64,000 nucleotides of DNA, taken from assembly GCF_026342435.1 (NCBI RefSeq), contig NZ_JAPEMT010000001.1, positions 2,226,501-2,290,500 on the forward strand, in the 5' to 3' direction. The DNA is from Streptomyces sp. NBC_00237 (lineage in GTDB: Bacteria > Actinomycetota > Actinomycetes > Streptomycetales > Streptomycetaceae). Shown here piece after piece: positions 44,601-52,647 of the stretch (its first letter is position 1; every line of letters begins with the position of its first letter). Made by a program: the position numbers and the translations under genes. The notes below the pieces were generated by a model. That model saw only the letters and a program-made list of their open reading frames with translations, did not search any database and was not told the origin of the DNA.

Positions 44601-44762
44601 CTCGTAGAAGACCCACTCGGGGCGGCCCTCGGACGCTTCGAGGGACTTGGCGAAGACCTTCGCCTCGGCCCAGAAGTCGAGCACGGCGTGCTCCAGGGCG
44701 GGCAGGTCGACCTGCGCGGGGACCGGGTTGTACTGCGGCATCTGCGACTGGGGCGCTGTCAT
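41604..44762 (-). CDS. ileS: isoleucyl-tRNA synthetase IleRS
   Basis: A 1052-residue class I synthetase charging tRNA-Ile. The class I HIGH-type region reads GMPGAHHIEARVFKD and the KMSKS-type loop reads GRKMSKHLGN. The editing domain includes LVWTTTPWTLVSNTAV, and the anticodon-binding region follows. Long size and C-terminal form suit the actinobacterial (eukaryote-like) type. The ATG at 44762 is chosen because GGAGG lies upstream inside the T-box sequestrator and homology begins soon after; the frame is also open from an upstream codon at 44840, within the leader RNA. Control is by a T-box. It is convergent with divIVA. Confidence 0.97.
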   Translation of the reverse strand: MTAPQSQMPQYNPVPAQVDLPALEHAVLDFWAEAKVFAKSLEASEGRPEWVFYEGPPTANGMPGAHHIEARVFKDVFPRFRTMQGYHVGRRAGWDCHGLPVELAVEKELGFNGKQDIENYGIAAFNDKCRESVTRHTDAFTELTERMGYWLDLENPYRTMDPEYIESVWWSLKEIFNKGLLTQDYRVAPWCPRCGTGLSDHELAQGYETVVDPSVFVRFPLTGGPLAGEAALLVWTTTPWTLVSNTAVAAHPEVRYVVATDGAEKLVVAEPLLEKALGEGWTTTGESFTGAEMERWTYQRPFELVEFPAEAHFVVNADYVTTEDGTGLVHQSPAFGADDLVVCRSYGLPVVNPVRPDGTFEEDVPLVGGVFFKKADEKLTEDLAARGLLFRHVPYEHSYPHCWRCHTALLYYAQPSWYVRTTAVKGRLLEENEKTNWYPDTVKHGRFGDWLNNNIDWALSRNRYWGTPLPIWRCEDDHLTCVGSRAELTELTGRDQSSLDPHRPYIDDVTFACTHEGCALTATRVPEVIDAWYDSGSMPFAQWGYPHKNKEIFDKRYPAQFISEAIDQTRGWFYTLMAIGTLVFDKSSYENVVCLGHILAEDGRKMSKHLGNTLEPVPLMDQHGADAVRWFMAAGGSPWAARRVGHGTIQEVVRKTLLTYWNTVAFQALYARTSDWAPSAADPAPAERTVLDRWLLSELNALVDQVTQALESYDTQRAGKLLSAFVDDLSNWYVRRSRRRFWQGDKAALRTLHDVVETVTRLMAPLTPFITERVWQDMVVPVTPDAPESVHLSTWPRPDLAAIDPTLSTQMALVRRLVELGRATRAESGVKTRQPLSRALVAANGFSALSPELQAQITEELNVTSLASLSEVGGSLVDTTAKANFRALGKRFGKGVQDVAKAVAAADAAALSLALRDGEAPLVVNGETILLTPEEVIITETPREGWSVASDSGATVALDLEITPELRRAGLARDAIRLIQEARKNSGLDVADRIAVRWTSTSPETAEALAHHAPLISDEVLATDYAEGSPDSTYGQPFTDEPLSLTFHLRKV

Positions 44763-45000
44763 CTCGGGTGCTCTTCCTCCGGCGGACTTCTGGATTCCGT
44801 CGGAGGGACGAGAGCGATGCTGCTGCTCCCGCGGTACCACCCTCCTTGGCCCCGGACGACGTACGTCCGCGGCCCCCTCATTAGGGGCGCGATGCCGGGT
44901 CTACTCGCCCGTGACGCGTGTGCGGGCTTTCTTCCGGCGGCTCCGGGGTGATGCTTCACGCCGTGCTCGCCCCCGGGCTCTCACCGTCCCCGGATCGCTC
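44763..45000 (-). promoter_or_regulatory. isoleucine T-box riboswitch upstream of ileS
   Basis: On the minus strand the leader holds the hallmark T-box GGTGGTACCGCGG (about 44829-44841). Stem I is short: CCGGGG pairs with CCCCGG (44988-44993 with 44943-44948) and encloses a loop whose 3' side carries ATC (44950-44952), an Ile specifier codon. Downstream, CCTCCG (44801-44806 on the complement) can pair with CGGAGG (44776-44781), hiding the ileS ribosome-binding site. This fits the translational ileS T-box known in actinobacteria: uncharged tRNA-Ile should open the site. Confidence 0.93.
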
Positions 45001-45210
45001 ATCGCTGCGTGCGGCGCTACTCGGCCCCATCGATGCCTTTCGCTGGGCCCAGTGTACGGGGACGGGTGCGAGGGGGCAGACCGGTTTTCGCGGGGGTGCG
45101 TGCGGGGTGCGGGCGAGGGTCCGGTGTGACCCGAATGGGCATACGGGGGCGAACGGGCTCGGGCGGGCTTCCGGCCCGGTGCCGCGGTGCGATTACCCGG
45201 CGGAGAGCTG

Positions 45211-45235
45211 GGAACAACGGATGCAGGTTCGTCTG
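45211..45235 (+). promoter_or_regulatory. possible SigE-type promoter before the DksA-like gene
   Basis: GGAAC (45211-45215), 16 bases, then TCTG (45232-45235) resemble the envelope-stress SigE promoter form of streptomycetes. It would give a leader of about 110 bases. Nothing else was recognised in the 45001-45352 gap. Confidence 0.3.
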
Positions 45236-45352
45236 GGCACGGCGTGGGGAGGGCGGAATCGGCGGCGTGCCCCGTTGCCGCGGCGTTGGGGTCGACTTAT
45301 CGTCCCAGCACGATTCGCGTGCAAGATCACAAAATGTGAAGGGGCCGCGGCC

Positions 45353-46264
45353 ATGGTGGCTGAGAAGACCGCCGCAACGAAGAAGACGGCGTCGAAGAGA
45401 ACCACTGGAGCTGCGGCGTCCGGGACGGACGAAGGGGTGCCTGGAGCGGCCGCGGCCGCTGTGGGTGCTGCCGTCGATGAGGGTGCGGCTGCCGTGAAGA
45501 GGGCTCCGGCGAAGAAAGCCGCTGCGAAGAAGGCCGCTCCGGCGAAGAAGGCCGTCGCCAAGAAGGCTCCGGCGAAGAAGGCGGCCGCCAAGAAGAGTGC
45601 GACGGAGAAGGCGACGGGGAAGAAAGCGGCTGAGAAGCGAACGGTGGCCGCCGAGGCCGCCGTCGGCACCGATGCCGATACCGATGGGCCCGGAGCCGCG
45701 GATGTGGCCGCGGCGGCCGGGAAGCAGGCCGCGACCGCGGCCGAGGGGGCGGCTCAGGCCGCGGAGACGGGAGCCGAGACGGTGGTTGCGAAGAAGAGTA
45801 CGGGCGGAGCGGCGACGGCCAGGAAGAAGGCGGTGCCCGCGGCCCGTGCCACGACGGCCGTGGTGCCCGGTCAGCTGGCGGTCAGGCCGGGGGAGGACCC
45901 CTGGACCGCCGAGGAGATCGCCGAGGCGCGGGCCGAGCTGGACAGCGAGATCCTGCGGCTGCGGGCCGAGATCGTCTCCGCGGAGGAGGCGCTGACGGGG
46001 TTGATGCGGGACTCCGGGGACAGTGCGGGGGACGACGACGCGGACACCGGTACCAAGAACATGACGCGTGAGCACGAGATGTCGCTGGCGGCCAACGCCA
46101 GGGAGATGCTGGAGCAGACGGAGCGGGCGCGGGATCGGCTGGACGCGTGGACGTACGGGATCTGCGAGAACTGCGGGAAGCCGATCGGGAAGGCGCGGGT
46201 GCAGGCGTTTCCTCGGGCGACGCTGTGTGTGGAGTGCAAGCAGAAGCAGGAGAGGCGGTACTAG
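45353..46264 (+). CDS. TraR/DksA-family zinc finger protein with histone-H1-like N-terminus
   Basis: A 303-residue protein of two parts. Residues 1-175 are Ala/Lys-rich with repeats of the APAKKAAAKK type, like the tail of histone H1 or of Streptomyces HupS. Residues 185-303 form a DksA/TraR-type module: a coiled-coil hairpin (EEIAEARAELDSEILRLRAEIVSAEEALTG) and the four-cysteine finger CENCGKPIG ... ATLCVECKQK. DksA-like proteins enter the RNA polymerase secondary channel; the basic arm could add DNA binding. Whether it binds polymerase is not known here. GAAGGGG precedes the ATG. Confidence 0.93.
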   Translation: MVAEKTAATKKTASKRTTGAAASGTDEGVPGAAAAAVGAAVDEGAAAVKRAPAKKAAAKKAAPAKKAVAKKAPAKKAAAKKSATEKATGKKAAEKRTVAAEAAVGTDADTDGPGAADVAAAAGKQAATAAEGAAQAAETGAETVVAKKSTGGAATARKKAVPAARATTAVVPGQLAVRPGEDPWTAEEIAEARAELDSEILRLRAEIVSAEEALTGLMRDSGDSAGDDDADTGTKNMTREHEMSLAANAREMLEQTERARDRLDAWTYGICENCGKPIGKARVQAFPRATLCVECKQKQERRY

Positions 46265-46364
46265 GGGATCGGTGAGGTGGGGGGCCTTCGGGGTGGGGTC
46301 AGCTGATGGGGCCTTCGGGGTGGGGCGGAGCCTTGGGGGCGGAGCCGGGGTGGGGCCGCGGTGC

Positions 46365-46540
46365 GGGGGCCGCCCCCTTGCCCGCCCGTTCCGCCCCCGG
46401 GGGCGGCCCCGCCGCCCAAGGGGACGAGGCGAGCCCCGCTGCCCAAGGGGACGAGGCGAGCCCCGCTGCCCAAGGGGACGAGGCGAGCCCCCGCCGCCCA
46501 AGGGGGGCGAGGCGTGGCTCCGCCGCCCAGAGGGGCTGGG
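46365..46540. repeat. interspersed GC-rich repeat, copy B, with 27-bp tandem array
   Basis: The first 57 bases (46365-46421) are identical to copy A at 41378-41434. A tandem array follows: three clear 27-base units at 46406-46432, 46433-46459 and 46460-46486, then two degenerate ones. It fills the gap between the DksA-like gene and lspA. No gene is supported in 46265-46633. Confidence 0.88.
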
Positions 46541-46633
46541 AAAGGGGGCGTGGCGGGGTGGTGAGAGGGAGGGGGGTCCGTACGTGTGTGCCGTAGTCTC
46601 GTGCTCATTCAGGTACGAGGGCGAGGGACTGAC

Positions 46634-47290
46634 GTGGCAGAGGCGGAGCGCATCATCGGTACGCCAGATGTGGGGGGAGCCGGACCGGAGAAGTCCTCGG
46701 AGAGCGAGGGCGCCGGCGAGGCGGCTGCCGTGGACGAGGGCGACGGGGCGGGCGAAGGCGCCGACGAGGCGAGTGCGGGCGGCGCGACCGCTGTCGGGCG
46801 GGGCAAGCGCAAGCTGGCGATGCTCCTGGTGATCGCGCTCATCGCGTACGCCTTCGACCTCGGCAGCAAGCTGCTCGTGGTGGCCAAGCTGGAGCCCAGC
46901 GGCGAGACGATCAACGTGATCGGCGAGCTGCTCCGGTTCAGGGCGATCCGCAACCCGGGCGCCGCGTTCGGCCTCGGTGAGGCGTACACGATCGTCTTCA
47001 CCGTCATCGCCTCGTCCGTGATCGTCGTGATCGCGAGGCTGGCGCGCAAGCTGTACAGCACGCCGTGGGCCATCGCGCTCGGGCTGCTGCTCGGCGGTGC
47101 GCTGGGCAACCTCACCGACCGGATCTTCCGTTCGCCCGGGTTCCTGGAGGGGGCGGTCGTCGACTTCATCGCGCCCGCGCACTTCGCCGTCTTCAACCTG
47201 GCCGACTCGGCGGTCGTGTGCGGCGGGATCCTGATCGTGATCCTCTCGTTCCGGGGTCTTGACCCGGACGGAACCGTCCACAAGGACTGA
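46634..47290 (+). CDS. lspA: lipoprotein signal peptidase LspA
   Basis: A 218-residue aspartic protease that removes signal peptides from diacylated prolipoproteins. After an acidic, Ala/Gly-rich N-terminus of about 55 residues there are four membrane helices. The catalytic Asp pair is D162 (GNLTDRIFR) and D191 (FNLADSAVV), with RNPGAAFGL as a further family motif. The GTG at 46634 has CGAGGGA upstream. rluD follows 52 bases later. Confidence 0.96.
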   Translation: MAEAERIIGTPDVGGAGPEKSSESEGAGEAAAVDEGDGAGEGADEASAGGATAVGRGKRKLAMLLVIALIAYAFDLGSKLLVVAKLEPSGETINVIGELLRFRAIRNPGAAFGLGEAYTIVFTVIASSVIVVIARLARKLYSTPWAIALGLLLGGALGNLTDRIFRSPGFLEGAVVDFIAPAHFAVFNLADSAVVCGGILIVILSFRGLDPDGTVHKD

Positions 47291-47342
47291 GGTCACGGGC
47301 TTGCGGTAAGGGCTTGGTGGTGCGGTCCTGCATACTCGACGG

Positions 47343-48284
47343 GTGAGTACGATTCCCGAGATCCGAACCCTGCCCGTTCCCGATGGCCTTGAGGGCGAGC
47401 GCGTCGACGCCGCCATTTCCCGGATGTTCGGGTTCTCCCGGACCAAGGCGGCCGAGCTCGCCGCTGCCGGAAAGGTCCAGGTCGACGGCTCGGTGGTCGG
47501 GAAGTCCGAACGCGTGCACGGCGGGGCCTGGCTTGAGGTCGAGATGCCCGCGCCCGTCGCGCCCGTACAGATCGTCGCCGAGCACGTCGAAGGCATGGAG
47601 ATCATCCATGACGACGACGACGTCCTGGTGATCGTGAAGCCCGTGGGCGTCGCCGCCCACCCCAGCCCCGGCTGGACCGGTACGACCGTCATCGGCGGGC
47701 TCGCCGCCGCCGGGTACCGGATCTCGACGTCCGGTGCCGCGGAGCGCCAGGGCATCGTGCACCGGCTCGACGTCGGTACGTCGGGCCTGATGGTCGTCGC
47801 CAAGTCGGAGCGCGCGTACACCTCGCTCAAGCAGCAGTTCCGCGAGCGTACGGTCGACAAGCGCTACCACGCCCTCGTGCAGGGCCACCCGGACCCGATG
47901 AGCGGGACCATCGACGCGCCCGTCGGCCGTCACCCCAACCACGACTACAAGTGGGCCGTGGTGGCGGAGGGCAAGCCGTCCGTGACGCACTACGACCTCA
48001 TCGAGGCGTTCCGCGCCGCTTCCCTGCTGGACATCAAGCTGGAGACGGGGCGTACGCACCAGATCCGGGTGCACATGTCCGCGCACCGGCACCCCTGCGT
48101 CGGCGACGTGACCTACGGCGCCGATCCGACCCTGGCCAAGCGCCTCGGCCTGACCCGGCAGTGGCTGCACGCGATGCGGCTCGGGTTCACGCACCCGGGC
48201 ACCGGCGACTGGGTCGAGTTCGAGAGCCCGTACCCGGCGGATCTTCAGCACGCGCTGGACGTGATCCGGGCGGAGAGCGAGTGA
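47343..48284 (+). CDS. rluD: 23S rRNA pseudouridine synthase RluD family
   Basis: A 313-residue enzyme with an N-terminal S4 RNA-binding domain ([31 protein letters not shown]) and the RluA/RluD catalytic domain with the active Asp D143 in [29 protein letters not shown] is also intact. It probably modifies helix 69 of 23S rRNA. CATACT (47331-47336) seven bases before the GTG and no ribosome-binding site suggest a leaderless start. The stop overlaps the next gene's GTG. Confidence 0.94.
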   Translation: MSTIPEIRTLPVPDGLEGERVDAAISRMFGFSRTKAAELAAAGKVQVDGSVVGKSERVHGGAWLEVEMPAPVAPVQIVAEHVEGMEIIHDDDDVLVIVKPVGVAAHPSPGWTGTTVIGGLAAAGYRISTSGAAERQGIVHRLDVGTSGLMVVAKSERAYTSLKQQFRERTVDKRYHALVQGHPDPMSGTIDAPVGRHPNHDYKWAVVAEGKPSVTHYDLIEAFRAASLLDIKLETGRTHQIRVHMSAHRHPCVGDVTYGADPTLAKRLGLTRQWLHAMRLGFTHPGTGDWVEFESPYPADLQHALDVIRAESE

Positions 48285-48835
48285 GCTCCGCCGCTTCTGC
48301 GGGGCGTGTGGGGCCTGGGGAGCCTCTGGGGCCTGTGGGGTCGCCCGTCGTCGCGTACGCGGTGCGGGTGGCCGAGGGGCCCGAGGATCTGGACGCGTGC
48401 TTCGCGGTGCGCAAGGAGGTCTTCGTGGTCGAGCAGGAAGTGCCCGCGGAGCTGGAGTACGACGCGTACGACAGAACTGCCCTGCACGTGCTGGCGATCG
48501 CCGGAGACGGTACGCCGCTGGGGACCGGGCGGCTCCTGCACGGGGCCGACGCCGCCGGTAGGACCGGCGGGGCCGGGCCCGAGGTGGGTTCGCTCGGTCG
48601 GCTCGCGGTGAGTTCGGCGGCGCGGGGGCTCGGAGTCGGGGCGGCACTCGTGCGGGGGATCGAGGGTGCGGCCAGGGAGATGGGCCTGACCTCGGTCGAC
48701 CTGCATGCGCAGACGCATGCGCTCGGGTTCTACGAGCGGCTGGGGTACGTGGCGTACGGGCCGGTCTTCCTCGACGCGGGGATCGACCACCGGGGGATGC
48801 GGCGCGAGCTCGGCCAGGGGCTGTCCGCCGGGTAA
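48281..48835 (+). CDS. GNAT-family N-acetyltransferase (ElaA-like)
   Basis: A 184-residue GNAT protein. After a Gly/Pro-rich start comes [33 protein letters not shown], typical of the ElaA-type branch, then the acetyl-CoA loop [20 protein letters not shown] and [24 protein letters not shown]. The substrate is unknown. Its GTG overlaps the rluD stop by four bases, so the two are translationally coupled. Confidence 0.9.
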   Translation: MSSAASAGRVGPGEPLGPVGSPVVAYAVRVAEGPEDLDACFAVRKEVFVVEQEVPAELEYDAYDRTALHVLAIAGDGTPLGTGRLLHGADAAGRTGGAGPEVGSLGRLAVSSAARGLGVGAALVRGIEGAAREMGLTSVDLHAQTHALGFYERLGYVAYGPVFLDAGIDHRGMRRELGQGLSAG

Positions 48836-48892
48836 GCCCTGGGCCGTTGCGGCGCAGGCGCCGGAGGGGCGAGCGGCTTGGCTCGTACCGAG

Positions 48893-48928
48893 ACCGAGTG
48901 TGACCCAATTACCGAGTGCAACCCATTT
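48893..48928 (+). repeat. tandem 18-bp repeat upstream of the antiporter gene
   Basis: 48893-48910 and 48911-48928 are direct copies differing at three positions, with core ACCGAGTG..ACCCA. They lie 68 to 103 bases before the antiporter start, where an operator could be. The AT content is high for this genome. Confidence 0.5.
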
Positions 48929-48995
48929 GTGGCGGTATCGGGGCTTCGTGACAGGCTTGAGGTCTTGATCGTCGAGCCCTCCGGAGGCCGCCCCC

Positions 48996-50582
48996 GTGGA
49001 ACAACTGGCCCTGCTGTTCGTGCTGCTGCTCGGGGCGGTGATTTCCGTGCCGCTCGGAGAGCGGTTGGGGTTGCCCGCGCCGGTGCTGATGACGCTGGCG
49101 GGTGTGGTGCTGGCGCTCATTCCGTTTGTGCCCAATCCGGATATTCCACCGGAGTACATTCTCCCGCTGGTGCTGCCGCCGCTGTTGTACGCGGCGGTGC
49201 AGCGGACTTCCTGGCGGCAGTTCACGGCGAACTTCCGGCCCATTCTGCTGCTTGCCGTCGCGTTGGTGTTCGTGACGACGGCGGCCGTGGCGGCTGTGGC
49301 GCATGCCGTCGTTCCGGGGCTTCCGATCGCCGCCGCCGTGGCGCTGGGTGCTTTGGTCGCGCCGCCGGACCCCGTTGCCGCCACCGCCGTCGCGGGGTCC
49401 CTGGGGCTGCCGAGGCGACTCGTGTCGATCCTGGAGGGGGAGGGGCTCTTCAACGACGTCACGGCGATCGTGCTGTACCACGTGGCCATCGGTGCGGCGG
49501 TGAGCGGGACGTTCTCGTGGCCCGCGGCGATGGGCGAGCTGGTGCTGTCGGCCGTCGTCGCCGTGCTCGTGGGGGGCGGGCTCGGGTGGATCAGCAACAA
49601 GCTGATGGGGTTCCTGGGGGATGCCACGCTCCAGATCGGGCTGACGCTGCTGGTGCCGTTCGTCAGTTATGCGCTGGCCGAGGAGCTCATGGGGTCCGGT
49701 GTGCTGGCGGTGCTCACGGCGGCGCTCTACCTCGCGTCGCACGCGATGGACGCCGACGACGTGCAGGGGCGGCTGGCCGGGCAGACGTTCTGGCAGGTCG
49801 TCGACACGCTGGTGACGGGCGTTGCCTTCGGGCTGATCGGGCTGGAGCTGCACACCGTCTTCGGGCTCGCCGACGGGCGGCTGGCGCAGATGCTGGAGTG
49901 GGGTGCGGTCGTGGTCGTCGTCGTGGTCGGGGTGCGGCTGCTGTGGCTGCTGCCCGCGACCTGGCTCGCGAAGCGGCTGCACGACCGGCGGGACGTGGAC
50001 GAGGACATTCCCATGACCTGGCGGGAGACCGTCGTCATGTGGTGGGCGGGCATGCGGGGCGTGGCGTCGGTGGCGCTGGTGCTCGCCATCCCGCTGAAGA
50101 CGGAGTCGGGGGAGCCGTTTCCGGCGCGGGACGAGATCCTGTTCATCGCCTTCTGCGTGATCATGACGACGCTGGTCTTTCAGGGGCTGACGTTGCCGTG
50201 GCTGGTACGGAAACTGGGGGTGCGGGCGGATTCCAACGCCGAGCGGGAACTGGAGCACGCCCTCGCGGTGCGGGCCGCGAAGGCGGCGCGGCGGCGGCTG
50301 AAGGAGATCGAGGAGGTCGAGGAGCTGCCGGAGGAGGTCGCGGAGAGGCTGCTGCGGGGCGCGTTCGACATCGGGGCGCGCATCAGTCCGGACATCGTGG
50401 ACGAGGAGCGGCGGGAGGCGTACGCGTCGCGGGCGGGGCGGCTGAAGGTGGTCATGCGGATTCAGCGGGAAATGATGTCGGCGGCCCGGCACGAGGTGCT
50501 GGCGGCGCGGAACGAGGCGGGTGTGGACCCGGAAGTGGTGGACCGGGTCCTCCACCAGTTGGATCTGCGGAGCATGAGGTAG
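48996..50582 (+). CDS. Na+/H+ antiporter, CPA1 family
   Basis: A 528-residue membrane protein of the NhaP/CPA1 type, exchanging Na+ (or K+) for protons. About 12 hydrophobic helices fill the first 400 residues, with the ion-path motifs ALVAPPDPVAATAV and EGEGLFNDVTAIVLYH. MWWAGMRGVASVALVLAIPL is the late conserved helix. The C-terminal 120 residues are charged and helical (AKAARRRLKEIEEVEELPEEVAERLL), as in regulated CPA1 proteins. GTG start with CCGGAGG upstream. Confidence 0.94.
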   Translation: MEQLALLFVLLLGAVISVPLGERLGLPAPVLMTLAGVVLALIPFVPNPDIPPEYILPLVLPPLLYAAVQRTSWRQFTANFRPILLLAVALVFVTTAAVAAVAHAVVPGLPIAAAVALGALVAPPDPVAATAVAGSLGLPRRLVSILEGEGLFNDVTAIVLYHVAIGAAVSGTFSWPAAMGELVLSAVVAVLVGGGLGWISNKLMGFLGDATLQIGLTLLVPFVSYALAEELMGSGVLAVLTAALYLASHAMDADDVQGRLAGQTFWQVVDTLVTGVAFGLIGLELHTVFGLADGRLAQMLEWGAVVVVVVVGVRLLWLLPATWLAKRLHDRRDVDEDIPMTWRETVVMWWAGMRGVASVALVLAIPLKTESGEPFPARDEILFIAFCVIMTTLVFQGLTLPWLVRKLGVRADSNAERELEHALAVRAAKAARRRLKEIEEVEELPEEVAERLLRGAFDIGARISPDIVDEERREAYASRAGRLKVVMRIQREMMSAARHEVLAARNEAGVDPEVVDRVLHQLDLRSMR

Positions 50583-50627
50583 GTCTTCCTGGGGCTGCGG
50601 AGCTTGAGGGGTGCGGCCCCGCCGGTC

Positions 50628-51860
50628 CTAGCCCCGGCCCGTGTGCGGCTGCGCCCCGTCGTGGGAGGGCGTCGCCGTGGCCCGGCGGGCTGCCGCGCCC
50701 TGGGCGCCCGGGGGCGGGGCGTCGTCGTCGTCACGGATGTCGGCGTTGTTGGTGTGGATCTCCTCCGGGCGCGGGGCCCGGCCGTTCGCCCGCGTGCGGG
50801 TCGGCCACTGGCCGCCCGGCGGCGGGACCGCCTCCGCCGTGTTGACCTTCGGCAGCGCGTACGGGTGGTGGGTGCACAGCCAGTCGATCATCTGCTCGCG
50901 GACCGCGCAGCGCACCGTCCAGATGTCGTCGGCGTCCTTCGCGGTGACCACCACCCGTACCTCCATGGTGTTCGGGGTGGTGTCCGTCACGGCGAGGCTC
51001 CAGTCGCGGCCGTCCCAGGAGGAGGTGGCGGCGAGGATTTCGCGCAGCCGCTCGCGCATCGCGGGGACCGGGGCGCGGTGGTCGAGCTGGAAGAAGACCG
51101 TGCCGGTCATCTGCGCACCGCCGCGCGACCAGTTCTCGAAGGGCTTGCTGGTGAAGTACGACACGGGCATGGTGATGCGGCGTTCGTCCCAGGTGCGTAC
51201 GGCGAGGAAGGTGAGGGTGACCTCCTCGACCACGCCCCACTCCCCGTCCACGACCACCGTGTCGCCGAGTCGCACCATGTCGCCGAACGCGATCTGGAAG
51301 CCCGCGAAGAGGTTGCCGAGAGTGGACTGGGCGGCCACACCGGCAACGATTCCGATGATTCCCGCCGAGGCCAGCATCGACTTGCCGATGGCCTGCATGT
51401 TGGGGAAGGTCATCAGCATCGCGGCCACCGCGACCACGGCGACGACCGCCGTCACGATCCGCATGATGAGCGTCACCTGGGTGCGGACCCGGCGCACCCG
51501 GGCGGCGTCCCGGGACTGCTGCGAGGCGTAGCGCGCGTACGACGCCTCGACGATCGTCGAGGCGACCCGCACGATCAGCCAGGCCGTCGCCGCGATCAGG
51601 ATGAGGGACAGGATCTGGCCGATGCCCTCCTCGTGGTCCTCGACCAGCTTGAGGTTCGTCTGGTCGTACGCGCCCCGGAGGAGCGCGGTGAGAAGGACCA
51701 CCATCAAGGGCGGCCGACAGCGGCGCAGCAGCCCCCACAGCGGGGTCTCGTGGTGACGGGCGTCGGCCCTGCGCAGGACGAGGTCGACCACCCAGCCGAG
51801 GACGAGGGTGAGCGCGACCGAGCCGCCCAGCACGATCAACGGGCGCAGTACGTTCTCCAT
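50628..51860 (-). CDS. small-conductance mechanosensitive channel MscS family
   Basis: A 410-residue MscS-type channel. Four hydrophobic segments precede the pore helix region IGKSMLASAGIIGIVAGVAAQSTLGNLFAGFQIAFGD, and the beta domain follows (VRLGDTVVVDGEWGVVEEVTLTFLAVRTWDERRITMPVSYF). A disordered Pro/Arg-rich C-terminal tail of about 60 residues ends the chain. It opens on membrane tension to release solutes. It is convergent with the antiporter gene (45 bases between stops) and divergent from the hydrolase gene; the start codons are only about 38 bases apart. Confidence 0.95.
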   Translation of the reverse strand: MENVLRPLIVLGGSVALTLVLGWVVDLVLRRADARHHETPLWGLLRRCRPPLMVVLLTALLRGAYDQTNLKLVEDHEEGIGQILSLILIAATAWLIVRVASTIVEASYARYASQQSRDAARVRRVRTQVTLIMRIVTAVVAVVAVAAMLMTFPNMQAIGKSMLASAGIIGIVAGVAAQSTLGNLFAGFQIAFGDMVRLGDTVVVDGEWGVVEEVTLTFLAVRTWDERRITMPVSYFTSKPFENWSRGGAQMTGTVFFQLDHRAPVPAMRERLREILAATSSWDGRDWSLAVTDTTPNTMEVRVVVTAKDADDIWTVRCAVREQMIDWLCTHHPYALPKVNTAEAVPPPGGQWPTRTRANGRAPRPEEIHTNNADIRDDDDAPPPGAQGAAARRATATPSHDGAQPHTGRG

Positions 51861-51898
51861 GACTTCGTGACTCCGGCGCTGGTGGCAGGATGGACGGA

Positions 51899-52468
51899 AT
51901 GGACATCATTCTTTTCCACTCCGTCTACGGTCTGCGCCCGGCCGTACATGCTGCCGCCGAACGACTGCGCGCCGCCGGGCACCAGGTGCACGTGCCCGAC
52001 CTGTACGAGGGTCAAACGGCCGACACCGTCGAGGAGGGCCAGGCGGTCCTGGACAAGATCGGCCGCGAGGAGCTGCTGCGGCGTGCCGTGCTGGCGGCGG
52101 CGCCGCACTCCGAGAAGGGGCTCGTGTACGCCGGGTTCTCCTGGGGCGGTGCGGTCGCGCAGAACCTCGCGCTGGGGGATGCCAAGGCTCGGGGACTGCT
52201 GCTGCTGCACGGGACGTCGGACATCGCGGAGGGGGTTTCGGTGGATGAGCTGCCCGTGCAGCTGCACGTCGCCGATCCGGATCCCTTCGAGTCCGAGGAC
52301 TGGCTGAACGCCTGGTATCTCCAGATGCAGCGGGCTGGGGCGGATGTGGAGATCTATCGGTATGGCGGGGCGGGGCACCTTTACACCGATGCGGAGCTGC
52401 CGGACTTCGACCAGGGGGCTGCTGAGCAGACGTGGAAGGTCGCGTTGGGGTTCTTGGCGACGTTGTAG
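51899..52468 (+). CDS. dienelactone-hydrolase-family protein
   Basis: A 189-residue alpha/beta hydrolase. The nucleophile elbow reads YAGFSWGGAVAQ, with Ser where classical dienelactone hydrolases have Cys. The acid and base are likely the Asp in HVADPDPF and the His in GGAGHLYTD. The substrate is unknown. ATG codons at 51890 and 51899 are both in frame; 51899 was chosen for spacing from the GGAT-type ribosome-binding sequence. Confidence 0.9.
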   Translation: MDIILFHSVYGLRPAVHAAAERLRAAGHQVHVPDLYEGQTADTVEEGQAVLDKIGREELLRRAVLAAAPHSEKGLVYAGFSWGGAVAQNLALGDAKARGLLLLHGTSDIAEGVSVDELPVQLHVADPDPFESEDWLNAWYLQMQRAGADVEIYRYGGAGHLYTDAELPDFDQGAAEQTWKVALGFLATL

Positions 52469-52530
52469 GGGCCTCCTCGTGGCCGGGGCGTGGCCGGGCG
52501 GGACCGGGGGTGCCTGCGGCGCTGCCCCGG

Positions 52531-52647
52531 TCCCTTCCCCAAGCTCTCAACTTCGTTCGAGCAGGGGATACCCCATCCTTCACCTGAAGCGTTCGCCGCG
52601 CGGCTTGTTCGTGGCTGGGCGCGCAGTTCCCCGCGCTCCTAGCGGGG
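52531..52647. repeat. common Streptomyces intergenic repeats, overlapping the phoD stop
   Basis: Two elements that recur in many Streptomyces genomes are visible: CCCCAAGCTCTCAACTTCG with the following TTCGAGCAGGGG (about 52536-52567), and a GGCTGGGCGCGCAGTTCCCC element at about 52613-52647. The second forms the hairpin CCCCGC (52629-52634) / GCGGGG (52642-52647), and its loop contains the phoD stop codon. That they recur elsewhere is from memory, not from a search. Confidence 0.6.

Noticed and set aside
42390..44951. 853-codon plus-strand frame opposite ileS, and a similar 976-codon minus-strand frame at 26894-29824
   Set aside because: Both are shadows of well-supported genes with low-complexity sequence and no ribosome-binding sites.
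46406..46486. 27-bp repeats as a possible CRISPR array
   Set aside because: Units are directly adjacent with no spacers, and no cas gene is present.
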